Shown: positions 12,901 to 22,572 of the stretch, one piece after another
Numbering within the stretch: the stretch's first letter is position 1
Layout: every line of letters starts with the position of its first letter
Assembly (NCBI GenBank): GCA_020137815.1
Contig: CM035356.1
Span: 8,178,711-8,238,710 of the forward strand
Direction: 5' to 3'
Source: Hormiphora californensis
Taxonomy: Eukaryota > Ctenophora > Tentaculata > Cydippida > Pleurobrachiidae
Length of the DNA: 60,000 bases
Position numbers and translations under genes: made by a program
The notes under the pieces: generated by a model
Database searches by the model: none
The model's input: only the letters and a program-made list of their open reading frames with translations
What the model was told of the DNA's origin: nothing

Positions 12901-15196
12901 ACACCGTTTCGGGGCTTTAATTCGGTACGGGTACACAATGTACTAAGTCAGGCGCCCCGGCAATCTCGATAATCTGAGACCACCGTTCGATCTATACCCA
13001 GTTGCCCGGAATGAATGTGTCGACTGGGGTCCCTCACTGCCTCCCCCTTTGACAGGTTTATGACAGTAAGGGTACACCCGTCCAAACACACAGTACACAC
13101 TCCACTGCGAGGGTGAGTCTCAACCACTTCACTGCCTCCACTACTCCACATTCCTGTACTCCCACTCCTTCTTCGCCGACTGGAAGTAGATCCACATGGA
13201 ACAGTGAGCAGCCTCTTTCCCCATATCCTTAACCAGCTTCCTAAGACCCCTCCCTCTAAACCCAAGACGAGAAGCTGCTCTAACCAGACTATCCGCCACC
13301 TGCCCTCGAGCCCCAACCTCTACCGCCATATTAAAACACCTCCACCCATTAGACTCACACTCCCTCTCAAGGTCCGTGTACCGTTCAATCTTGAGAGTAT
13401 GGGCATCCCCTATTCTCTCTTCTGCAGGGCAAGTGAGCTCCCACCAGATCACCGTCTTTACCCGGGTTCTAATTGCCAATTATGGCACCACGTGGATCAA
13501 CTACATATCTAGCTCATATCAACTACATATCTCATTACCTTCTCTTGTCCCTCATATTTGGTCTATCCTCAAGTCTCTTCGTCTATCGTCAACTCTCTTC
13601 GTCTATCGTCAAGTCTATTTCCATAATATGAAGCAACCTTCCATATAATAATTTCGAAATCAACAAATACTCTGTTGAGATAATTAAAGTTTCTTCCGGC
13701 AAGATGTTCAAATAAAACTCGGAGATTTACCTATTATCTCTACTGTCTGTAACAGACTACTACTATCATACGGCCGCACGGCTCATAAACAATTATCTGA
13801 CACTTATCCTGTTAAATCTTTATCCTGGTCCATTACTCTGCAATAAAGCAAATCTGTGTCTGAATCTCATTTCCTTTTCGGATGAGAATTAAAAAGGTAT
13901 TACCACGTACCGCAGCCCATTAGGTGATTATGATGTACATTATTACTACTGGTCTAGCATGGTAACTACCGTGAGAATAGTGTGATCACGTACCATGTTG
14001 CTATGGTTACATTGCACATTATAGGATGCAGATAATCGAGGGAACCTAGGAATCCAGATCAGGGATTATATGTGAGACGCAATCAGCTAGGTAGGTCCCA
14101 TCTAAGAAATGTATAATAGTAGCCCATATTGATACTCCAGCTAGTGTACTTGTAGGTTGGCTAATACTACCTAGATCGTTATGTAGTTGGTGGTTAAAAA
14201 ATCGAGTACACGAGACGACCACCACCCCACAAATGTAAGACGTTCGTTTTTACCTCTTGAAAAGCGGGAGAGAAAGATATGCATATAAGTGGTGCTCGAA
14301 CACCTGAAGACATATTCTAAACAATATATTCATTCATTTCCTGGTCCCTTCCTCTCATATGAATACTCTACCTTTCTTTCGTCCACAATCGATTGTAGAA
14401 AATCTGTTCCTTCCTCTATGTTGAATCAAATACCACCCTTAGTCTAAAACTAGGGCTTCCTGTTCTTGATGTTTTGGAGTACGGATGGAACAAACGAACA
14501 TGCTCTTCCCCATGTCTTACTTTTCATCCTCCATCTCTCTCTCTCTCTCTCTCTCTTCCTCTCTCCGTCCTCTATATCCCTCCCTATCTGCTTGATGCAT
14601 CTCCGAGACAGTACCATTACACTTGAGTGTTAACCCAAGAGACACCTAGTAGCCTGCTGCAGTCACTAACACATTCGATAATACTGCACTCAGCTTGGTG
14701 CTAAGATTCACAAGTCTCCCTGAGAACGCAGGCCCATTCTCTCTCTCCCTCCGACATAAATTATGATGAATACTATTTGATGAATACTATTTGAGACAAT
14801 ATGATGAATACTATTTGAGACAAGGCCGGGCCAGTGAGGGAGTAATGATGTTGGGGGCCACATACTGGTCCACACTAGAGCGAGAGATATTCGGCTCGTT
14901 TCGAGTGGGCCTCTGTGGCCAGATAAGTAAGAATTTGGATCGGACCAGTAAGAAACAGCCTGGATCAAAGAAATTGCAATCTAGGACACTGCAACTAAAA
15001 GGTTTAGGGATTTAGCTGATAATTTTATGTGTGAAATGCCAAAACACCGCTGTCCGCGACCCTTCTCTCCTTCAGCTGTCCAAGTATCGATACATCAGAT
15101 ATTATTTAAGTTGGTTAGGGGCACGTTTTTCTTATCTGCTACAGTGTTTAGACATGCTCTAGTGCAGCGTTTCTATGTCTTCTCTTTCCCTGTCTA

Positions 15197-15257
<61 letters not shown>

Positions 15258-15463
15258 AGTCTGACAGAAGTGTCTAAAGCTTCCGTCTAGGAAAATTGCT
15301 TGTTCTAGAGTTAATTCAACCCATCACATCAAATAAAAAACACGGTTTATGACGAAAGTATTTGGTCTACACCCATTTCAAGATCAGGATCTTTGATCTT
15401 GATCTCCTCAAACTCAACCTAACTTTTCTAGTATCAGTATCGCCAGAAAGTGGGAAAATTACA

Positions 15464-15561
<98 letters not shown>

Positions 15562-18500
15562 AACGAGCTATCACATTGCATGTTGAGGGGATGATCCCTG
15601 TATTGATCTCACGTGGTTCGAAGTTTGGTCAGGCATAGAAGACTCGGGATGTTACAAAGGTGAACAAATTTCAATAGCAAAACAGACGTTTCGGCGTAAA
15701 ATAGCCCTCATCAGTGAAAGAAATAAACTGTTCATAGTGACACACATTTATAGCCCGACACTTGACACTCGAGTGTCAAGTGTCGGGCTATAAATGTGTG
15801 TCACTATGAACAGTTTATTTCTTTCACTGATGAGGGCTATTTTACGCCGAAACGTCTGTTTTGCTATTGAAATTTGTTCACCTTTGTAACATCCCGAGTC
15901 TTCTATGCCTGACCAAACTTCGAACCACGTGAGATCAATACAGGGATCATCCCCTCAACATGTCTCTACCACGGACGGTGTCATCAGCCCTACACAGCTG
16001 ATCCAGAGCTATCACATTGCAATATAATCGCACCTGGGCCGATCTTGCATGAGACACTGTAATAGCTCAGATTCACACAGCCATGATAACATTCGTCAAG
16101 ACATAATATTTTCTCCCCACCCTCTTTCAATCTCCCCGTTTTCCCCAAACTTCAATTCACTGTGATTTTTCTAATTAGGAAAATTGAATATGGATAATCC
16201 ATATCCATCTTTTTATACTGACCAATTACCAGCTAATTACTAATTACCGACTAATTACAGGGATACGATACAGTTTCACACGATCCAGAGAGCTACGAAG
16301 GAAAGAAAGTTCTCATTTTAGGAAAAGGTAAACCACCTTGCACACTATTTTAACTGTTTAGTTGTTCAAACTGGGCCGCGGGATGATTGTGTCAATGCTG
16401 GGGCTTTTTTCTCAGGCCATGGGACACTTGCCAGGCCACGGGACACTTCCTAGTTCAGTGACTCAAAGTATGTATGGTCAACTTCAAAATTTGCTATTTT
16501 TGTACACACATACAGCTGTTGTACTTTTGGCCCACTCGTACAATTTTAAATGACCGGATGCGTTTCTAATTGGGTTCAGGGTATAACACCCAAAACACAC
16601 TGCAACAATTTAATATGGGTGTTTCCACACCCAAACCAACTGGGCCGTGAGAATGGTGCACAATTGGGTGTGAGTTAATTGTACTGTGTGAATCGTGTTT
16701 CATTTCCCGAATTGGTGTAGAACACTAGCCAGCAGTACTAGACCAGGTGATACAACTGGAAACTCTTCCCCAGGTAACTCGGCCTTTGAGACTGCAGATC
16801 TTATCTACGGGAGGACGGACTACGTTCACCTTCTTTCCAGGTATTATAGATCTCAGATTGGATCAATACATCTTTCCCTCTTTTATGTCTTCTTTAAAAT
16901 GTAGTTCATGCAGCTCAATTTTCGTCCCTCCAGCTGCTAGATTTTTTTCTCCACATTTCCACTCCATCCCATTTTATCTCCAGAGATCGGGTCAAATTAT
17001 CCTGGAACACTCATTACGTCGGGGATGTGAGAGGAGTAAACAATAACCTACTGGATACCTATCAACTCAAATCCCTTGATGCTCTCATGGGTATGATTTA
17101 ATAGTATTAAATAATATTAGTAATGCTATGATTATGTTTTGTGGACAAATATCATGCTTAGGTAGATATATTGGATGATTGCTTACTTGCTAAGATATTT
17201 TAAGTATGTATAATCTTCCATAAAAATGCCAATTAAATGGATTAAAGAGCCTATACTAGCCAATAATCATTATTCATTTATCCATTGAAACATAATAAAA
17301 TACACTACTTACATATAATATATGTACTATACTAGCCTAACAGACTGAACTCTAATTCGATTGTTTTTTCACTTAAAGACAGACATTGAATTAACTCGAT
17401 CGTCGACAGATTATTGATTGTCCTATAACATCAAAGCCTAAAGATATCTCAATTTGTAGAATATTATTGTACTAATACTTTATAATAATCTCTATTTCTC
17501 TCTTCCCCTCTCAATAGTAACCCATGTTGTGTTTTAGAGGCGGACCTCAATGATGACAGCACGGAGTTTGAAGAAAGGAATGGGCAGATATACATCTCCC
17601 AAGTGGACCATCATGGAAGATATGAAAGGGGGCCCTTACGATGTCGTTATCAACTGCCTCGGTTTCAAGGTTCATAATTGGTCTGTCTGTCTGTTTGTAG
17701 GTTCTTTGTTTTTTGTCTGTCTGTTTGTCTGTTTGTTAGGTTGTCTTTCTGTTTGTTGGTCTGTCTGTTTTTCGGTTGTCTGTTTGCCTATTCAAGTATT
17801 CGAAAGGTTTTCTATTCTGGTATTCATGCAACCATTAGCATAATATGGTTCCCCCACATCCCCCAGACGTAATTTCGAGGTTTGAAAGTAGGCCGGGTTG
17901 TCTGTCCTAATATATACTGGTTCCAACTACTAAAAACGTCAGATAATTGTTAAACTGCTGTTAAACAATCTACAAATATATTGCCCTGATACATAAATAT
18001 AACGACATAAAGTTTCACCTTACGGCATATCCCATGCTCGCATGTCCCCCCCTCTGCACGGCATGATGGACAATTTCCACTGACGTAATCTGCAGAACGT
18101 CCCTCCTGTATAATTCCTGTAATACCCTCCTCCTAGCCTCCTCCTCCCCCTCCTACCCTCCCCTATGAAACATTGAAACGACCTCCTGTCTGATTCCTAT
18201 AATATCATCTCCTCCCCAACCCCACTAGTATGAAACAACCCCGTCCTGATCCATACCAATCCCGCAGTATGACGCTGCCCCGCTGGCCAACCTGACCGGT
18301 ATAACGGAAACAGAGAAATACCCAGAAATGGGATGGGACTTTCAGTCTACCACCATTCGAAATCTTTACTTCGGTAAGTATACTTTCCTATTGGAATTGG
18401 AACACTGCTCATGTAACAATGTGGTTCAGAACACACGCACTTGGATTAACTTCAATCATTACATGTGCCCAATTAAACATTGCTAGCGAAATCGTTTCCT

Positions 18501-21500
18501 TCGACACCCTCTTCATGCACTAGCTAGCGGCATCACTTATGATGTTAGAACAGATGCTTCATCTGTTCTAATAACTGCAGTCGTCCTCTATCATGTCTAT
18601 AACAGGTCATGTTATAATATAGCGATCCATTAACTGATATTTAGACCACACTACCTCACAGCAGGCAGCAGGTCGTTTTCTGTGTTCATAAATAGGTTGA
18701 GTAAGGGGTTAAACGAGGGGCGTGGCTGTTTTGTGTATGGTTTTAGTTACAATAATTATTCACCACCGTGGCCGGCCTCTATCACTTTCTAGCTGGGTTA
18801 GAACATATAACAAGAGGGGGGGGGGTTAGAACATATAACAAGAGAGCTGGCGGTGGTAATTGATCCCTGCACTAGTTATTAGCTGAGAGCTTAGCCTAGG
18901 GTTGCACAACCACATCCTCCATTCCTCCAACTTTGGAAAGTGGCAATTATCATTGGAGCCAACTCATTTTCCCCTCTATTTTTGGCGATTAATTCCCTCC
19001 CCAACGAAGTTCTATCTTACTCTTACTGAAACAGTTTCACTAAAACTCCCCTCCACTCCCAGCTCTCACTGAAACTCCCCTCCACTCCCAGCTCTCACTA
19101 AAACTCCCCTCCAATTCCCTCTAAAACTCCACTCCCCTACTAACAGCGGGTACAATAACGCACGGTCTGGATCGGAGGATATCCTCGGGTGGGTTCATCC
19201 ACGGGTTCCGCTACACAGCCCGCTCTCTGGGCCACATTCTGGCGGCACGGAACCATGGTATCCGGTGGCCCACTGTCTCTGTCCCCCTTAGCGGGGTTGT
19301 TCCAGCCATGATCAAGCGGCTAAACGAGATGAGCGGACCTTATCAGGTTGGTAATAATTTGTATATACAGGGTGGTTCAGAAACATGGATCCACTTTGAG
19401 ATAACTAATGTGTCAATACAGTTCGAGCTCTCCGATGTACAGTGTAATTAAAAAGGTATTTTCACGGTCTCTTGACTAGAAAAAGCGTCCCCTGAGGATT
19501 GAGATCGACAGAGAGTCACTCTTTCCTAAAAATTATCAGCCTGTCAACTGACAGGGTAACACGTTGAAATTTGGATCCGTACAATAGAGAGAGGATTGTA
19601 TTTTTCCAGTTTTTATCTTCATGTGGCTCCATGTTTCTGAACCTACCCTCATCAGAAATTGGTGAGGAGAAATCTGGATTCATCTGGTGAGTCACCTGCA
19701 TTAGTTCAGCTCGATTCTCCTGGTGAATAAATTTCTGATGGGGGTACTGTGTTTAGCAGCAGTTCACTCGTACAAATACGAAAACCCTAGGTACATGTCC
19801 CCCTGGAATTATGTATACGGCTGTGTCTATACCGGGTCCAGCTAATTACCCCATTTCTATTCTTCTTTGTCTTGAGTCATTTCCCTAGCCCCCCTCTAAA
19901 CTAAAACATATACATGCCTGATGTGATTCAGCTTGTCTGTCCTCATTTCTTCCCTCATGTAAAATCTTACAATTGTGTAATTGTTAGATGTTACATGTGC
20001 AGTTATATATATTATGCAGTTATATATATTATAGAACCTCACATCCTATCCTCACTCAGATGTTCTATGTGTTAGTGGATGTGTATGTGAGGTATGGGGA
20101 TCGAGTGGATATCCTCTATGATGTTCCACATGGTATGCTCCACAAGATACACGGTATGTTAAACAGGGTGGTTGCCATGGTTACCATGATTACCAAGAGT
20201 TGCCATGGTTACCAAGAGTTGCCATGGTTACCAAAAGTTGCCGTGGGTTACCATACATTTGTCAGTTATAATCTAAGCTGATTGACCAGAAACAACCTCT
20301 GATATTGCATAAAAACTAATTAGTAATTTCCTGCAGAGTTGTTGGCCGAAAAGAGGAGCAGTAAGTTGGATATGATTGTTACTCGCCTGGTCTATGGAGC
20401 AGAGTACTCCAAAGTGGGAGGGGATCCTTTCAGATTAGATCGAGTAGAGGTAGGTTATTATTTGTTCTAACCCTTTCGGAGCTCACGAAAAGAGGGTCGA
20501 GCTAGGCAAGTTATTATTGAAGTTGCAGCAGGTTATTAGATAAACAATATCGAGAGAATCATGTGATTGGGAGAGATCTGGGGTACGGAATATATGAGTA
20601 AAACGGCTGGTATAGTCTAGGTGCAAGTCTTATTAAAATTATTATTATAGTAGGGCGATATACCAGGGACTTATTGGGTAGAAATATTGACAGATATGAT
20701 AGGGGGTTATTGCGGTATAATATTAGTAGTTATATTGCAATTTGATGTCGTCAAGAAGAGGAGGAGTACCCTTTCACTGCACAATGATTATTAGCTTGAA
20801 TCATATTGGATAGATCTACCTAGGATGAGTCATGGTGAAATATGTCGTCAAAAGGATCCCAAATAGGAATTAATTTCATAGCCCCCATAGCCCCTGTCTC
20901 CTATGAAATGAATTCACCAGACTCCAGTTCAATGACTATAATACTTTTAGCTGGTTTACCTGTCACCACTCATGGATGAGGTAGTTTTATTTCTCTCCAG
21001 GCACTGACTAACTAACCATCCCCATATCCCCCAGGCTGATTCCTACCTAGCACTGCTCCTTCACAAAACTAACCATCCCTTCATTCCCCCAGGCTGATCC
21101 CTTCCTAGCACTGCTCCTTCATAAAACTAACCATCCCTATATTCCCCAGGCTGATCCCTTCCTAGCAGTGCTCCTTCATAAAACTAACCATCCATTCATT
21201 CCCCCAGGCTGATTCCTACCTAGCACTGCTCCTCCATAAAACTAACCATCCCTATATTCCCCCAGACTGATCCCTTCCTGGCACACACGTGTAACTTCAT
21301 CCACCCTGTTGTCTACCACTTCACCTCCCTGCCCCATGTTGTGCCCGTCAAATCGAAGGAGCTGAGGGGTGCTCGGAGTAAGATACACCTTCCAGAAGAT
21401 CTGTATACCGATTTTGGCACACTAAACCATCACGTGGAACCTCTTAGCAACTTCATAGGTTTGTTATGATAAAAAAGAGCGATAAAGGGAGTTATATTAA

Positions 21501-22269
21501 GATACCATTCTTAGATACTCTAAAATGTTCATGATCTCTCTTATATCTCTCACTTGTAAGACATCATGAATGACGAAGCTCAATAAGCGCTTCTATTACT
21601 TGTACATAGTAGTAATTATGTTTTATCTACAACAACAAACGCGATATGATATCATATAGTTGTACGATATTATCACTATCGTGTTTTAATTTTCAATATC
21701 TAAAAGACCACTCACTCTCTCTCTTTCTAGTCAGTCTCTCTCCTTTTAGGAACGGTCTGGAATGCTGATCTCCAATTCCGGGATCCTATCAACTGTCTGA
21801 CGACCACTCTGACTCACTCTGGTATTTCTGGGACGTGCCTCAAAAGAATGCCTATTGTTACTCAAGGTAAAGTTATCAAAAGTATTGAAAATATTGAAAA
21901 CATTTTCTTTTCTCCAATGCCAATGGTGGATTGAGTCATCAATACACTGGAGAGAGAGAGAGAGAGAGAGAGATAGAAATCTGCTAATAGTAGTAAGACT
22001 CATGGCAGTGGTGGACATATCATAAAACGTTTGCTTCGAGTCTAACTCAGCTCTGCCGCCAAAGTTTCGTGTGATCGACTCCTAATAGTTGGAACGCGCG
22101 GAGCTTTGGTTGCATAATGTCAGCACTTTGTAGAGTAGCGCGCCGCGCCGCGCAAATCACTCGAGAGAGAAAAAACTAAAACCCGGTTCTTTTTTCAGGT
22201 TCAAAGATGAAACCGGTTCGAGTTTCCGCCACGCTGACCCCTCCGTTGAACTTGGCGTCGTGTCTATGA
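9909..22269 (+). CDS. FOXRED2: FOXRED2-like FAD-dependent oxidoreductase, 16 exons
   Basis: Exons: 9909-9999, 10067-10138, 10297-10475, 10721-10872, 11255-11309, 16261-16327, 16774-16840, 16984-17090, 17560-17669 (or from 17538, see findings), 18268-18373, 19147-19346, 20060-20153, 20337-20449, 21266-21458, 21750-21866, 22199-22269; about 597 aa. A hydrophobic N-terminus ([10 protein letters not shown]) is a signal peptide. [17 protein letters not shown] is the FAD-binding GxGxxG motif, followed by YVVLERN (Rossmann acidic end). [13 protein letters not shown] is the second, NAD(P)H-type glycine motif, and FVVVSTGISV corresponds to the ATG motif. Human FOXRED2 (ERFAD) works in the ER lumen in ER-associated degradation; colinear similarity runs through [20 protein letters not shown] and [15 protein letters not shown] to [14 protein letters not shown]. 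The last two exons match weakly, and the modelled C-terminus (LASCL) lacks the KEEL-type ER-retrieval signal of the vertebrate protein. Confidence 0.88.
10880..10945. repeat. GA-rich simple sequence in intron 4
   Basis: GAGAGAGGCTGAGA-like repeats directly after the exon 4 donor. Confidence 0.7.
11408..11500. repeat. CT-rich simple sequence
   Basis: Imperfect CTCTCTCTAT/CTCCCT repeats near the 5' end of the 5-kb intron 5 of the FOXRED2-like gene. Confidence 0.7.
11996..12158 (+). other. Orphan exon-like open frame in intron 5
   Basis: After an acceptor-like TTTAACAG, a frame reads [20 protein letters not shown], then [20 protein letters not shown], and ends at TAG 12158. The residue mix looks coding, but it is out of phase with FOXRED2-like exon 5 and I recognise no family. 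It could be a gene fragment, a terminal exon of an alternative transcript, or chance. Confidence 0.25.
12419..13663. mobile_element. Retroelement remnant between 199-bp direct repeats
   Basis: Two nearly identical direct repeats, 12419-12617 and 13465-13663, both starting GGTTCTAATTG and ending TTTCGAAATCAA, flank about 850 bp. The interior carries the minus-strand frame 13479-13141 described separately. The direct repeats lack TG...CA ends, so this is not a textbook LTR; a split-direct-repeat element or a recombined 3' end of a larger retroelement fits as well. Confidence 0.6.
13141..13479 (-). pseudogene. Fragment of retroelement protein, endonuclease-like C-terminal domain
   Basis: The frame opens inside the right direct repeat and reads [20 protein letters not shown], a block resembling the ELT-x-P-x-EE...H..K..KY module seen in invertebrate retrotransposon proteins beside reverse transcriptase; later [19 protein letters not shown] and ...[15 protein letters not shown] continue the pattern (EVG-RG, Trp-rich end). 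The E-L-T...K spacing suggests a restriction-like nuclease fold, which is inference. About 110 residues remain and no reverse transcriptase is present, so it is a fragment. Confidence 0.55.
14760..14822 (+). repeat. ATGAATACTATTTGA short tandem repeat
   Basis: Three copies of a 15-bp ATGAATACTATTTGA unit; the later copies are separated by GACAAT(A). Confidence 0.75.
15199..15254. repeat. (CT)n microsatellite
   Basis: About 28 CT dinucleotides in intron 5 of the FOXRED2-like gene. Apparent Ser/Leu frames across it are artefacts. Confidence 0.95.
15466..15560. repeat. (GA)n microsatellite
   Basis: Roughly 45 GA dinucleotides, ending five bases before the 16-bp target duplication of the palindromic element at 15581. 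Confidence 0.95.
15661..15734 (-). ncRNA. Hammerhead-ribozyme-like motif, left arm (mirror copy)
   Basis: Mirror image of the right-arm motif within the perfect palindrome: the minus strand reads CTGATGA then GAAAC with the same stem pairings. In a transcript through the whole palindrome the two arms would pair with each other and compete with ribozyme folding. Confidence 0.5.
15807..15880 (+). ncRNA. Hammerhead-ribozyme-like motif, right arm
   Basis: Core CTGATGA at 15827-15833 and GAAAC at 15849-15853. Stem II is a short GG...CC pairing around GCTATTTTACG. Stem III can close as AC-GTCT-GT directly after the core, as in minimal type-I hammerheads. Stem I can pair TGAACA (15807) with TGTTCA (15875), ATTTC with GAAAT, and CA with TG, separated by internal loops. 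Cleavage would be expected just after the stem III GT, at a UU site. The proximal stem I needs a bulged base, so activity is uncertain. Confidence 0.55.
17690..17790. repeat. TCTGTCTGTTTG simple repeat
   Basis: Degenerate GTCTGTCTGTTTGT units just inside intron 9 of the FOXRED2-like gene. Confidence 0.7.
19020..19146 (+). repeat. Tandem 3' splice-site modules before FOXRED2-like exon 11
   Basis: Three to four copies of a unit of about 33 bp, TCACTRAAACTCCCCTCCACTCCCAGC-like, immediately upstream of the used acceptor CTACTAACAG (19146). Each copy carries a branch-point-like CTRAAA, a pyrimidine tract and, in two copies, a CAG. Confidence 0.7.
20171..20243. repeat. Cluster of GTTGCCATGGTTACC motifs
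   Basis: Three to four tandem copies of AGTTGCCATGGTTACCA (period about 20 bp) lie in intron 12 of the FOXRED2-like gene. The unit is an X-box-like half palindrome related to the perfect motif at 2204. Confidence 0.7.
21035..21265 (+). repeat. Four tandem copies of acceptor plus exon-14 start
   Basis: Units 21035-21092, 21093-21149, 21150-21207 and 21208-21265 (58, 57, 58, 58 bp) each begin with GCTGATYCCTWCCTAGCA, which copies the first codons of the true exon 14 at 21266 (ACTGATCCCTTCCTGGCA), and end with a branch-point-like ACTAACC and pyrimidine-CAG. The intron therefore carries four decoy acceptors in series before the real one. A shift of 58/57 bp breaks the frame in most combinations. 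Confidence 0.85.
21952..21974. repeat. (GA)n microsatellite
   Basis: Short GA tract in intron 15 of the FOXRED2-like gene. Confidence 0.85.
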
Positions 22270-22304
22270 GCAAATGATGAACCATGGCCCCTGAATTTTC
22301 TTCT

Positions 22305-22310
22305 TTTATT
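22305..22310 (-). terminator. Candidate poly(A) signal of the glypican gene
   Basis: AATAAA on the minus strand about 265 bp after the glypican stop (22573). It lies beyond the plus-strand signal at 22477, so the two convergent 3' UTRs would overlap. Confidence 0.45.
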
Positions 22311-22476
22311 TCATCTGAGCTGCGGGACACTGCGAAATTACTTTTTCCATGCTGGCATGAGCTAATTTGTTCTTAATTTCTTTTTTTCCAGTGACCTTCA
22401 ATTCATTTCTTCGAAATCTTTCTTGCAATTTTAGAAACCAATGGTTATAATTTCGTATAATTTAAACACTATCCAC

Positions 22477-22482
22477 AATAAA
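22477..22482 (+). terminator. Candidate poly(A) signal of the FOXRED2-like gene
   Basis: AATAAA 208 bp after the stop codon at 22267-22269. Confidence 0.5.
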
Positions 22483-22572
22483 CACAGACATTTGATTTTA
22501 TGTCTATCACCATATCTAAAAACCTAAAAAATCACCCAATATTGTCCCTCACGGTCGTCCCTAAATGCAATC

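Larger units (their letters stand above)
15581..16005. mobile_element. Palindromic ribozyme-bearing element with 16-bp target duplication
   Basis: The direct repeat GAGCTATCACATTGCA at 15565-15580 and again at 16006-16021 brackets a 425-bp insertion. Of this, 15579-15962 is a perfect palindrome centred at 15770/15771 with no spacer; a 43-bp tail follows (15963-16005). Each arm holds a hammerhead-like core in the outward orientation (listed separately). Hammerhead motifs are known in terminal repeats of Penelope-like retroelements and in retrozymes, whose insertions make variable target duplications of this size; assignment here is inference. No coding sequence is present. Confidence 0.75.
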
